Of a DNA stretch of 64,000 bases, positions 8,308 through 16,508 are shown piece after piece. Made by a program: the position numbers and the translations under genes. Each line of letters begins with the position of its first letter. Positions within the stretch are counted from its first letter, which is position 1. Location of the stretch: NCBI GenBank assembly GCA_963779735.1, contig CAVZZJ010000007.1, positions 372,001-436,000 on the forward strand. Direction: 5' to 3'. This stretch comes from Bog-473 sp963779735. Lineage in GTDB: Bacteria; Actinomycetota; Acidimicrobiia; Acidimicrobiales; RAAP-2. Under the pieces are notes generated by a model that saw only the letters and a list, made by a program, of their open reading frames with translations, had not been told where the DNA came from and ran no database searches.

Positions 8308-9583
8308 GGGCCCGCCGCGGGATATCTCGCGCGATTCACGCAGCGATGCTGTAGTTCCACTCGCCGTGCCAGTCGTGGGGGCGCAGCGGGATGGAGGCGT
8401 AGTCAGGGCCGCTGATCTTGACGCCGGTCGGATACCAGTTGGGGTCGTAGCCGCACTGGACGGTGAGACCGGTCTTGGTCTTGGTGGCAGTGATGAGCTC
8501 GACGATGGTGCGGACGTCGGTGAGCGACCGACCCCTCCAGTTGATCGAGATGAAGCTGAAGAGACGGTGCTCGATTTTGTTCCACTTCGACGTGCCGGGT
8601 GGATAGTGACAGACCGTGATGGAGAGGCCGGTTTCCGCGGCCAGCTTGGCCAGGTGGTACTTGAACGCCCGCACCCTCGGTCCGTTCGATCCGCCGGCGT
8701 CGGCGGTGATCAACAAGGTGGAGGCCTCGGGGAAGCGGGCCCGCCCCATCTGGTTCCACCAGCGGCGGATCGACTCGACGGCGAACTCTGCGGTATCCGC
8801 GGTGTCGCCGACCGATACCCAGCCTTCGTCATTGCCGACGTCGTAGACCCCATAGGGGATGGCTTTGGCGAACTCACCCAACGCTCGATCGGCGAAGTCG
8901 TGCACGTTGACCCGGGTCGGCTCGCCGGCCGGTTGCCATTCGCGCCCACCGTTGGCGAAGTTGCCGATCAGTTCCTTCTTCTTGGTATCCACGCTGATGA
9001 CCGGTTCACCGAGTTTCAGCCGGCGGACGACCAGGTCGTTGATGTAGCGGAATTGGCCGTCACGGTCCGGATGCGAGGTGCCCTCGTTCTGCTTGGCCGG
9101 CGCCTGGAGGCTGTAGCCCATCTGGTGGAGCAACCTGCGCACCAGCTCCGCCGAGGCCCGATACCCCTGGGCCTGGAGGTCGGTTGCCAGGTCGTAGGTC
9201 GATTTCAGCGTCCAGCGCAGCGCCGACATCGGCGTGCCACGCGTGGAGGGATGGACCAGTTCGTCGAGCGCTTCGAGCAAGCCGGGCTGTTTATCGATCG
9301 CCGGCTTGTCCCCTCCGCCGACAGCACGTTGGCGATCCGACGGGTCGATCCCGGTACGCACCTCTGCGACCGATTTGTAGATGGTCGACGAACTCATCCC
9401 CGACGCTTCGACCACCCGAGCCTGGCCCCCCCGACCTAACGCCTCGGCCATGGCACCTGCCACCACACGGGCCTGCAGCTCATTGAGGTGTGGCAGCACG
9501 GTGTCGAAGAATCCACTCAGATCCTCAGGAGACAGCTCCACACCGAGAGATTACTATCTCGCGAGTTAATCTGTGGTGGATCC
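8308..9583 (-). mobile_element. ISAzo13-family insertion sequence
   Basis: The element is about 1.28 kb with one transposase gene. Imperfect 27 bp terminal inverted repeats can be aligned between 8308-8334 and 9557-9583, with about 18 of 27 positions matching and most mismatches being A/G transitions. TTA lies directly outside both ends and may be a short target duplication. The ends are my best alignment by eye and could be off by a few bases. The element separates the CBASS region from the tRNA-Pro island. Confidence 0.6.
8336..9541 (-). CDS. ISAzo13-family DDE transposase
   Basis: The 401-residue transposase catalyses cut-and-paste or copy-paste movement of its element. An N-terminal helix-turn-helix region is visible (about residues 40-65, SGMSSSTIYKSVAEVRTGI). 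It is followed by the RNase-H-like catalytic domain: the first Asp in VISVDTKKKELIGNF, the second in LLITADAGGSNG, and the Glu in KWNKIEHRLFSF, which form the DDE triad. The SVDTKKKE and SNG-x-R-x-x-x-FK signatures are typical of ISAzo13 (Rhodopirellula-type) transposases. The frame is complete and the catalytic residues are present, so the element may still be active. Confidence 0.85.
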   Translation of the reverse strand: MELSPEDLSGFFDTVLPHLNELQARVVAGAMAEALGRGGQARVVEASGMSSSTIYKSVAEVRTGIDPSDRQRAVGGGDKPAIDKQPGLLEALDELVHPSTRGTPMSALRWTLKSTYDLATDLQAQGYRASAELVRRLLHQMGYSLQAPAKQNEGTSHPDRDGQFRYINDLVVRRLKLGEPVISVDTKKKELIGNFANGGREWQPAGEPTRVNVHDFADRALGEFAKAIPYGVYDVGNDEGWVSVGDTADTAEFAVESIRRWWNQMGRARFPEASTLLITADAGGSNGPRVRAFKYHLAKLAAETGLSITVCHYPPGTSKWNKIEHRLFSFISINWRGRSLTDVRTIVELITATKTKTGLTVQCGYDPNWYPTGVKISGPDYASIPLRPHDWHGEWNYSIAA

Positions 9584-9805
9584 TTAGGACTCCAACGAGG
9601 AGGACCCCTGACGATGGATAACGCCCCGGGCTTCATTCGGCGTAGGGGCACTGACGTAGACACACGTTGCTGTGGGGGCGGATTCGCTGTCGGAGTATGC
9701 TTCGACTCCCCCCGATTGGGCCAGAAGAGCAATGAACTTACTTTTCGAACTTACTGACCGAATCGGATAGCAGGAAACAGGGCAGAAAGTGGCTCTGAAT
9801 AGGAA

Positions 9806-9880
9806 CGGGCTGTGGCGCAGCTTGGTTAGCGCGCTTGACTGGGGGTCAAGAGGTCCCGGGTTCAAATCCCGGCAGCCCGA
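9806..9880 (+). tRNA. tRNA-Pro (anticodon GGG)
   Basis: A full cloverleaf can be folded. The acceptor stem CGGGCTG pairs with CAGCCCG, the discriminator base is A, and the D arm is normal. The anticodon stem CTTGA/TCAAG encloses loop CTGGGGG with anticodon GGG. The T arm is CCGGG-TTCAAAT-CCCGG. CCA is not encoded. This tRNA reads CCC and CCU codons. Its 3' part is the attachment site of an integrated island, as the downstream 43 bp copy shows. Confidence 0.95.
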
Positions 9881-9881
9881 C
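9839..9881 (+). repeat. att-like direct repeat, copy 1 (tRNA-Pro 3' half)
   Basis: These 43 bp run from the anticodon loop to one base past the tRNA end and are repeated without mismatch at 14183-14225. This is the classical crossover location of tyrosine recombinases that integrate into tRNA genes, because the incoming copy restores the tRNA. Confidence 0.85.
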
Positions 9882-10266
9882 GTAAAGGTGGGTTCAGCGG
9901 CTGCTGTGTCTCAATCGTGATATAGCGCACACAATCTTCGAGGGAGCTAAGTGCGGAGCTATCGAGGCAATCGAGGAGGCCAATCGAGTAGGGGAGCCTC
10001 TCGGTGTCACGAGGTTGCACGCTTACGTCAGGCGATAAACCCAGGTCCATACCTTGCGAATTGATCCCAGTCCAAGGACCCGCTGAAAGAGGAGTCCATG
10101 AGCGGACCAGGACTTGTCGATCAACACGATCATTTACTAATTAAGAGCTTGTGGCGACGGCTCCTTTTGCGGAATGAGGGGCTCCGCCGATCTGGGTGTT
10201 TGCTTGGTTCCGACTAGGCGAGGCTAGGCCCATGAGGGCCTTCGGGCTGCCGAGAACGATGACAGC
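9882..10266. other. left end of the tRNA-Pro island, no gene seen
   Basis: The 385 nt between the tRNA and the stop of the secreted-protein gene hold no open frame with recognisable content. A small AT-richer stretch around 10120-10145 stands out from the GC-rich background. I see no integrase, excisionase or origin here. Confidence 0.4.
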
Positions 10267-13107
10267 TCAGCGGGCCATGCCCACCACGTCATCAGTCCCG
10301 GTCCCTCCCAAGCTCCCGAAGAACGGGGCGTCGCCATAGGAGAAGACACCACCATCGGACGCGGTGAACCAGTACCCCTGACCGTCGGGGGTCGGGGTCA
10401 TGCCGACGATGGGACTGTTGAGACGTATGTTCCCCGTGGAGCCAAAGAACGGCGCATCGCCGAAGGTGAAGATGCCCCCGTCAGAGGCCACCAGCCAGTA
10501 CCCCTTTCCATCGGGTGTGGCCGCCATCCCCACAATGGGCTTGTTCAGATGGATGGCGCCCGTCGAGCCGTAGAAGGCGGCATCGCCGAAGGTGAAGATG
10601 CCCCCGTCAGAGGCCACCAGCCAGTACCCCTTTCCATCGGGTGTGGCCGCCATCCCCACAATGGGCTTGTTCAGATGGATGGCGCCCGTCGAGCCGTAGA
10701 AGGCGGCATCGCCGAAGGTGAAGATGCCCCCGTCAGAGGCCACCAGCCAGTACCCCTTTCCATCGGGTGTGGCCGCCATCCCCACAATGGGCTTGTTCAG
10801 ATGGATGGCGCCCGTCGAGCCGTAGAAGGCGGCATCGCCGAAGGTGAAGATGCCCCCGTCAGAGGCCACCAGCCAATAGCCACCGCGGTCAGCCGTCGGC
10901 GTGATGGCGACCACCGGCCGGTTGAGATGCAGGTTGCCAGTCGATCCGTAGAACTGCGCTGACCCGAAGGTGAAGATGCCCCCGTCAGACCCCACCAGCC
11001 AGTAGCCGTCGTTGGCGGCCGGGACCAGAGGAGAACCGCCGCTGCCACCTGCGTTGAAGGCGGCCGAGGTGGCCGCGCTGTACGTGGGCGTGCTCGAGGC
11101 CGTCAGCGTGTAGCCGGTACCAGCCGTGTTGATGGAGAGACCCGAGAAGGTGGCGATGCCCGAGGCCACCGTGACGGCCGAGCCGCCACTGAGAGTCCCA
11201 CCGGCGGGGTTGGTCCCGATGGCCAGGCTCACCTCGGTGGTGTTGTCAAAGGTCTCGATGTTGCCGTTGGCGTCCTCGACCGCCACCTTCACCGCCGGGG
11301 TGATGACCGCACCGGCGGCGGCGTTGGAGGGGCCCTGGACGAAGGCCAGCTTGGCTGCGGGCTTCTGGTTCACCGTGAGCGCGTAGAGGTTGCCTGACAT
11401 GTCGCCTTCGTACAGCGTGCCGTCGGCGATCGACGGAGGACCCCAGAACGTGCCTGCGCCGGCGTAGGTGAACAGTGACGCTCCGGTCGCCGCTGAGAGG
11501 ACCGCGATGTTGTTGCCTTCGCCCACGGCGACGACGCCGCCCGAAGTGCTGGTCACTCCGCCGAGAACGAAGCCGCCGTCTGTGAAGCAGTGCTGCCAGA
11601 TGAAGGCGCCCGTCGATGGATTCAAGGCATTCAGGGAACCGGAACAGCTGCTCGTGGCATCACCGCCGACGTACAGCGTCGTGCCGTCGAACGCCGCGGA
11701 GGCAACATCACCCTGTCCGACCGTTGGATCACCACCCCCAATCGCGATCTGGGTGCTCCAGACAGGTCCGGAGGCGAGTGCGCCGCGCTCGAACGCGTAG
11801 AAGATGCCGTTCTTATTGATCACGCCGACAAGAGGCTCCGATTGCCCTCCGATGACGCCGTTGAACAGCGTCGGTGTGGCGCCGAAGTCGCTGTCGTCTG
11901 ACTGCTGTGCCGGGGGCACCGCCCACGAGCCCACCAAGCTCAGGTTGGAAGCGCTCACCTCGACTATTGCCGCGGCGAGGGGTTCGCTGGTGCAGCCGCC
12001 GGGGGGGGGTTGGCTGCCGGTGCCGAAGTAGATGGTGCCGGCGGCTGCGTCAACCGCGGGCGAGCTCCATACGCCACCGCCCATGCATCCATTGGGAACA
12101 ACGTCAAAGGTGTTCTGCAGCGCACCGGTGACCCGGTTGAGCTGAAGGAGTTGACCCTGGATCTCCGGACAGCTGCTGCCGGAGTCAGTGCCTCCACCGA
12201 ACGAAGCGACACCGATATAGACACTGTTGCCGAACACGGCCGGCGACGACCAGACGAAATATTCCGAGTTCGGTCCGACCGTGTACGACCAGAGCACCGC
12301 GCCGGTCGCTGCGTTCAACGCGTACACCTTCGCGTCGCCGCCGCCGACATAGAGGACCGACGTCGCTGTCCCGACCGGAACGTCCGTCGTGACCGTCGCC
12401 GTGCTGGCAACGCCGGCTTCAGAGGGGTCGGTGCAGCCCGAAGAGGTATCAGTTCCCAAGTTCGTCTGCCACACGAGGTTCCCCGACGTAGTGGTCGCTC
12501 GCTCGTAGCCGTCGAATGATCCCCAGTAGACCAATCCGTTCGACACGATCGGTTGCGAGAACACGCCGTGGGACGGTCCGGCATCAGACGTCTTCCACGC
12601 AAGTCCCAGGTTCGGGACGGTCGTCGGATTGAACCCGTTTTCACTCGAGGCAAAGCCGCTGCGGTCATTGCCGTTCAAATACGTCGTCCAGTCCGACGAC
12701 GCAGTGATGTTGAAGGCGGCCGAGGTGGCCGCGCTGTACGTGGGCGAGCTCGAGGCCGTCAGCGTGTAGCCGGTACCAGCCGTGTTGATGGAGAGACCCG
12801 AGAAGGTGGCGATGCCCGAGGCCACCGTGACGGCCGAGCCGCCACTGAGAGTCCCACCGGCGGGGTTGGTCCCGATGGCCAGGCTCACCTGCGTGGTGTT
12901 GTCAGAGGTCTCGATGTTGCCGTTGGCGTCCTCGACCGCCACCGTCACCGCCGGGGTGATGACCGCGCCGGCGCCGGCGTTGGAGGGGCCCTGGACGAAG
13001 GCCAGCTTGGCAGGTGGGCCGACAGCGGCAGCGGGCGACACAATGCTGAGCATGGCCGCCGCGAGGATGAGGGCGGTGCCGAGCGCAACGTAGTGAGGTC
13101 GGTTCAT
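10267..13107 (-). CDS. large secreted beta-propeller protein with 42-residue GGIFTFGDA repeats
   Basis: The 946-residue protein starts with a clear signal peptide (about 1-28, ending SPAAAVG). The layout is: Ig-like or filamin-like domain (about 32-130), a PQQ-type beta-propeller region (about 135-580, with repeats such as SSPAVFGNSVYIGVASF and DAKVYALNAATGAVLWSY), a second Ig-like domain (about 585-685) almost identical to the first, then at least six C-terminal blade-like repeats of about 42 residues centred on GYWLVASDGGIFTFGDA. These repeats are typical of secreted proteins of Acidimicrobiia. No catalytic residues are apparent, so a surface-binding or adhesion role is the likeliest inference. 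It is the only large gene inside the tRNA-flanked island. Confidence 0.8.
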   Translation of the reverse strand: MNRPHYVALGTALILAAAMLSIVSPAAAVGPPAKLAFVQGPSNAGAGAVITPAVTVAVEDANGNIETSDNTTQVSLAIGTNPAGGTLSGGSAVTVASGIATFSGLSINTAGTGYTLTASSSPTYSAATSAAFNITASSDWTTYLNGNDRSGFASSENGFNPTTVPNLGLAWKTSDAGPSHGVFSQPIVSNGLVYWGSFDGYERATTTSGNLVWQTNLGTDTSSGCTDPSEAGVASTATVTTDVPVGTATSVLYVGGGDAKVYALNAATGAVLWSYTVGPNSEYFVWSSPAVFGNSVYIGVASFGGGTDSGSSCPEIQGQLLQLNRVTGALQNTFDVVPNGCMGGGVWSSPAVDAAAGTIYFGTGSQPPPGGCTSEPLAAAIVEVSASNLSLVGSWAVPPAQQSDDSDFGATPTLFNGVIGGQSEPLVGVINKNGIFYAFERGALASGPVWSTQIAIGGGDPTVGQGDVASAAFDGTTLYVGGDATSSCSGSLNALNPSTGAFIWQHCFTDGGFVLGGVTSTSGGVVAVGEGNNIAVLSAATGASLFTYAGAGTFWGPPSIADGTLYEGDMSGNLYALTVNQKPAAKLAFVQGPSNAAAGAVITPAVKVAVEDANGNIETFDNTTEVSLAIGTNPAGGTLSGGSAVTVASGIATFSGLSINTAGTGYTLTASSTPTYSAATSAAFNAGGSGGSPLVPAANDGYWLVGSDGGIFTFGSAQFYGSTGNLHLNRPVVAITPTADRGGYWLVASDGGIFTFGDAAFYGSTGAIHLNKPIVGMAATPDGKGYWLVASDGGIFTFGDAAFYGSTGAIHLNKPIVGMAATPDGKGYWLVASDGGIFTFGDAAFYGSTGAIHLNKPIVGMAATPDGKGYWLVASDGGIFTFGDAPFFGSTGNIRLNSPIVGMTPTPDGQGYWFTASDGGVFSYGDAPFFGSLGGTGTDDVVGMAR
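10471..10870. repeat. 126 bp tandem repeat inside the secreted-protein gene
   Basis: Three consecutive 126 bp units are essentially identical at DNA level, with diverged partial units on both sides. Each encodes one 42-residue blade. Identity at synonymous positions indicates very recent unequal crossing-over or slippage. It also means copy number may be misassembled. Confidence 0.85.
11053..11354. repeat. intragenic direct repeat, copy 1 (Ig-like domain)
   Basis: About 300 bp encoding the second Ig-like domain of the secreted protein are nearly identical to 12709-13010, with only a handful of substitutions. This suggests a recent within-gene duplication or gene conversion. Confidence 0.75.
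12709..13010. repeat. intragenic direct repeat, copy 2 (Ig-like domain)
   Basis: Partner of the repeat at 11053-11354. It encodes the first Ig-like domain just after the signal peptide. Recombination between the two copies would delete the whole propeller region in frame. Confidence 0.75.
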
Positions 13108-13293
13108 GGTGGGCCTGCTGTCCCGACCCCGACGACCACAACAGTCAGAATCTTCATTGTTTTCTTCACTGCGTTCCCCTATTCACGAGGGCGCGATAAC
13201 CCGGCGATGGGGCCCACTTGACTGTTCACTAAAAGAATGGGCGAGCCAAATCACCGTTGGGGCAACGTATTCTCAACGGTTGCCCAACTAGAC

Positions 13294-13674
13294 ATGAACT
13301 TGGCCAGCGCTTCGATCCACTTCGTGGCGGCAGATCAGACGATCACTTGGTGGGCAGAATCTGACGAGCTCCCTGCCCTGAGTGCCGCCGCCGACTCCTT
13401 GGCCGAACTCCGGGAGCTTTTGGGTCAGGCCATTCTCGATATTTCGAGTGAAGTGGGAGAGTCGATCGTGGTTGTCTCCGAACGCCTGGCAGTAGACGCA
13501 GAAGAGCCTCTTGAAGTTGCCCATAGCCTGGATCGGACCAGCGCGAAGCACCCGTTTCCGGATCCTTCGGACCAGCTCGCCGGGTATTGGTTTCGGTCTA
13601 GCCCAATGGAGATCACGTCCGCGATCCTGTGCGATTTTGCACAGGTCCGTGAGAACTTGCTCTTCGTTGCGTAG
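13294..13674 (+). CDS. HicB/DUF1902-like domain protein reading into a DUF6941-like segment
   Basis: From the ATG at 13294 the first 60 residues look like the HicB/DUF1902 antitoxin fold: a beta strand (SIHFVAADQTITWWAESDEL), then PALSAAADSLAELRELLGQA, matching the usual WxAESdDLPGLsaAAdTLeEL pattern. No HicA-like toxin is visible beside it. The frame continues without a stop through a Pro/Ser-rich stretch into MEITSAILCDFAQVRENLLF, the beginning of a DUF6941-like domain, and hits a TAG at 13672. Either the two were always fused or an upstream stop has been lost. It points away from the divergent secreted-protein gene. Confidence 0.45.
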   Translation: MNLASASIHFVAADQTITWWAESDELPALSAAADSLAELRELLGQAILDISSEVGESIVVVSERLAVDAEEPLEVAHSLDRTSAKHPFPDPSDQLAGYWFRSSPMEITSAILCDFAQVRENLLFVA

Positions 13675-14104
13675 GGGGGAATCACCAGGATCTTCCATCC
13701 GGAGGGCGCTCCTTGGCCCCAGCCTATGAATCTCTATCTCGCTCTGGCCATCGAGGTTGGGCCGGATCAGATAGTCCATGAGATAAGGATGAAAGTAAAT
13801 CAGCAATCCACTGAGGAGCTCATGGGCCAGGCTGTCGGCGCGCTTCAACCAACGGGGTCGGTGAAACTCGAGAAGGGTGAGGCCGCGACGTTTTCGCTCG
13901 TCATTCCATTTGACCCCGGTTCCGCTGCCTGGGCTTGGGGCGTACGACATCCACGTTTCGGCAAACGGTCTCGCGTCTCGGATTCTGACGGTGTATGTCA
14001 AGAAGGCGCCCCCAGGGGTAAACTTCCAACGGATCCAACAGCTACCTGGTCAACCACCAACTCCCAATCGCCAGCAGAGAAGTCATCCAAACCAGGGCAT
14101 TTGA
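13606..14104 (+). pseudogene. DUF6941-like gene broken by a nonsense codon and a frameshift
   Basis: Beginning at the ATG at 13606, the translation MEITSAILCDFAQVRENLLF is followed by a TAG at 13672. In the same frame it resumes as GGITRIFHPEGAPWPQPMNL and continues for about 60 residues. Near 13905-13925 it must shift one base to reach LTPVPLPGLGAYDIHVSANG and LTVYVKKAPPG. Joined, this matches the general layout of DUF6941-family beta-sandwich proteins. A TCG-to-TAG change would explain the stop. The function of the family is unknown to me. The copy is probably non-functional unless the sequence is wrong at two places. Confidence 0.45.
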
Positions 14105-14182
14105 GCCGCGCTCAACTTGTTCCACTTCGGTGACGTTCGACCTGGTCGGATGGCCAGTTAAACAACGCTTACGGTCCGATAC

Positions 14183-14225
14183 CTGGGGGTCAAGAGGTCC
14201 CGGGTTCAAATCCCGGCAGCCCGAC
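14183..14225 (+). repeat. att-like direct repeat, copy 2
   Basis: Exact 43 bp copy of the 3' half of tRNA-Pro (9839-9881). No acceptor stem or D arm precedes it, so it is not a tRNA gene. It marks the far junction of a 4.3 kb island and lies 60 bp from the integrase remnant at 14286-14662, as expected for an attachment site next to its integrase. Confidence 0.85.
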
Positions 14226-14285
14226 CAAACAGAGCAGGTCAGAGAGCGTGTAGGTGCAGCCGGTGGCGAGAATCCCTAGTGGGAG

Positions 14286-14662
14286 CTAAAGCGGGAGCTG
14301 ACCAGCATTCGGGAGGGCACCTGGTTCCGCTGCAAACAATGCGTCCATGGTCGTTCTCGCAGCCTCGGCTGATGGCTTGATTTGATGGCGGTATACCGCT
14401 CCGGTGACCTTTGAGCCGGGGAACGAGGTGACGCTTTCGGCGTGCGTAAGTGCGATGCGCAGGACCGCGATTGCCAATCGAATCGTGGATTTGGCCTTCC
14501 CTTCGCCATCTGCCTCAGAAGTTGTTCGATGTGGTCGGCGCGCAGCAAATCGAGGCGTACGTGCCCGAGCGCTGGAACAGCGGGCAGCTCGCCTTGGGGC
14601 GCTGATGTGGTTATCAAGCAGAGGCCAACCTGCCAGGGTGGAGAGTGCAAGCTCATTGGCAA
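14286..14662 (-). pseudogene. tyrosine integrase remnant lacking its catalytic core
   Basis: On the minus strand the N-terminal SAM-like core-binding segment is recognisable (VPALGHVRLDLLRADHIEQL). After a frameshift near 14500 come STIRLAIAVLRIALTHAESV and then, directly, the C-terminal end of an integrase: YRHQIKPSAEAARTTMDALF. The roughly 200 residues between them, which carry the Arg...His-x-x-Arg...Tyr catalytic residues, are missing. This is an internally deleted integrase. Its 3' end faces the att-like repeat at 14183-14225, the usual arrangement in tRNA-integrating elements. It cannot be active, so the island is immobile by itself. Confidence 0.7.
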
Positions 14663-15073
14663 AAAGGGGGGGCGGTCATACGGAAGAAAAGGGTCACAGC
14701 CGCTTGCGGATTGGCCCGGACGAACATCATGCGGCTCTTTAGGTCCTCGGTAATACGGCGTTCTTGGTTACACTCGGGAGTCTCCGAAACCCCTCTAGGC
14801 GGCCCCTGAACAGGACTTTTCCTCTGAGGAGCGCCGGTGTACAAAGCGAGATAAACACCCCTCCGACACCGGGGTTGTCATCGCGCACCGGAAGGCCGAT
14901 GAGCAGAAGACCGGTATCACTCGGCTCGCGGAACCAGGGCTGTCGGAGTCCGTTCTGCGATGCGCCCGGCAAGGCGACGACGAGGTTGGAAGTCGTAAGT
15001 ACGAGGCGACGACATTTTTTGGGCGGCCCCCGCGATCGGGTAGCCGAAGACCGTTGAACTGCGCTCTGGCGAC
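14663..15073. other. intergenic stretch next to the integrase remnant
   Basis: About 410 nt. Minus-strand frames are open over much of it but show no family motif, and they overlap the 5' end of the GNAT-AAA+ gene, so I do not call them. It may hold decayed island DNA and the promoter of the next gene. Confidence 0.35.
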
Positions 15074-16387
15074 GTGAAGCGGGCGCACCCAAGCCACTTC
15101 GGTCCCTGTAGTGTGGAGCGCACGATCTCACACTGGCGAGTTCAGACGCTCGAACAGGGCGAACCCGCGATCGCCTTCGAGGACGTTGTCCGGTTGATCG
15201 ATGCCGCCAGCACCGCCACCTCCGCGCCTTACGGCCGCAGCGATGTGGTAGAGGCGTTGCACGAGCACGAGCCGGCAGTGGTGGTGTTCTCCACCGCCGG
15301 CGAACTTGTCGGGGCCGCCGTGGCCCGTGTCGGTGGGCCGGACGCCCACCTCTTGGCGCTCGCCATCCACCCCCGCTGGCGCAAGCTCGGGATCGGTTCC
15401 GCCTTATTGCGAGCACTCGACCAACAGGTCATCCACCACGGTGCCCGGCGGCTTATCGCGGTCGTGCAAGCAGGACAGGTCGGCGAACTGGCACTTGCCA
15501 ACCAAGGCTTCACCCATATGGTCGGCATACACCTCTACGTCCGCGATTCCTCGATGGTGCCCGAAGAGCTCGCCACCGTCGAGCGATACGGTGGTCGCTT
15601 CCCCGAGGTCGGTCTCTGGGAGGCGATGAAGGGATTCTCATCGACCAAGGAGTTGCTCGAGAGCCGAGTGATCGCCCCGCTGGCGCACGTCGAGTTGGCG
15701 GACCAGGTCGGGCTGGTGCCGCCGGGTGCGATCCTGCTGTTCGGTCCCCCAGGTACGGGCAAGACATCGTTCGCCATGGCTGTTGCGTCGCGGCTGTCAT
15801 GGACCTTTGTCGAGCTGCACCCTTCGTTGCTCGGGCAGGGTGCCGTCGGTGGCGCGGCGTTGCGCCAGGCGCTTGAGGAACTGCGTCATGTGGACCGGTT
15901 GGTGTGCTTCATCGACGAGGCCGACGAGATAGCGTCACATCGAAGCGAGCGACCAGACAGCCAACCCCTCGTCAATGAGCTGCTGAAGGCCATCCCATCG
16001 TTCAAGAGCCGGCCGGGACGGCTGATGGTCCTGGCTACGAACTCCATCGCCGCAATTGACCCCGCGCTGCTACGCCCCGGACGCTTTGACCTGATCATCC
16101 CGGTCGGTGCACCCGACGTCGTCGGCCGGGCCGAGCTGGCCACGGAGCTCCTAGCCGCCGGAGACCCCGAAACGGTGGCCGCTCGCACCAGCGGATTTAC
16201 GCCCGCTGACTTCGCCTTGGTGGCGCAGCGCAGCACCCAGCTCTCCTTTGACCGCGCGCTGGCCGGCGGCGACAGCAGTGTGAGCGACGCAGATGTGATG
16301 GCCGCAGTCGCTGCGACTCGTCCGTCAGTGGACACCGAGGCGGAAAAGCGGTTCGCCAATGAGGCGGCCACCTATGCTCGAATCTGA
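15074..16387 (+). CDS. GNAT acetyltransferase domain fused to AAA+ ATPase
   Basis: The 437-residue protein joins two enzymes. The N-terminal half is a GNAT fold with the acetyl-CoA-binding motif A at about 97-112 (LAIHPRWRKLGIGSALLRAL). The C-terminal half is an AAA+ domain: Walker A GPPGTGKT (224-231), Walker B LVCFIDEADE (277-285), sensor-1 Asn in VLATNS, and the FtsH/Cdc48-type DPALLRPGRFD arginine-finger segment. A short linker (ATVERYGGRFPEVGLWEAMK) separates them. The AAA+ part resembles 26S-proteasome or FtsH-like ATPases, without a protease domain. The GNAT domain could modify a target that the ATPase remodels, but the substrate is unknown. Start uncertain: GTG at 15074 or GTG at 15113. 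It lies directly beyond the integrase remnant, so it may be island cargo. Confidence 0.75.
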   Translation: MKRAHPSHFGPCSVERTISHWRVQTLEQGEPAIAFEDVVRLIDAASTATSAPYGRSDVVEALHEHEPAVVVFSTAGELVGAAVARVGGPDAHLLALAIHPRWRKLGIGSALLRALDQQVIHHGARRLIAVVQAGQVGELALANQGFTHMVGIHLYVRDSSMVPEELATVERYGGRFPEVGLWEAMKGFSSTKELLESRVIAPLAHVELADQVGLVPPGAILLFGPPGTGKTSFAMAVASRLSWTFVELHPSLLGQGAVGGAALRQALEELRHVDRLVCFIDEADEIASHRSERPDSQPLVNELLKAIPSFKSRPGRLMVLATNSIAAIDPALLRPGRFDLIIPVGAPDVVGRAELATELLAAGDPETVAARTSGFTPADFALVAQRSTQLSFDRALAGGDSSVSDADVMAAVAATRPSVDTEAEKRFANEAATYARI

Positions 16388-16508
16388 GCTGTGCGTGCTG
16401 GGTCATTGGCGTCTCCCGCCATTGCCGCCTGATTGAAGCACGGTCAGGCCACTTGCGAAGAACCAAACCGCACCGGGACCTCTTCTCGGACCCACCGCGG
16501 GCGCTCGA

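Noticed and set aside
10471..10870. CRISPR array
   Set aside because: The 126 bp units are contiguous, have no variable spacers and encode protein repeats.
13288..14001. Open frame of 237 residues on the minus strand
   Set aside because: The plus strand at the same place carries recognisable HicB-like and DUF6941-like segments, while the minus translation has no family character.
14183..14225. Second tRNA-Pro gene
   Set aside because: Only the 3' half is present. The 5' acceptor strand and D arm are missing, so it is an att-type copy.
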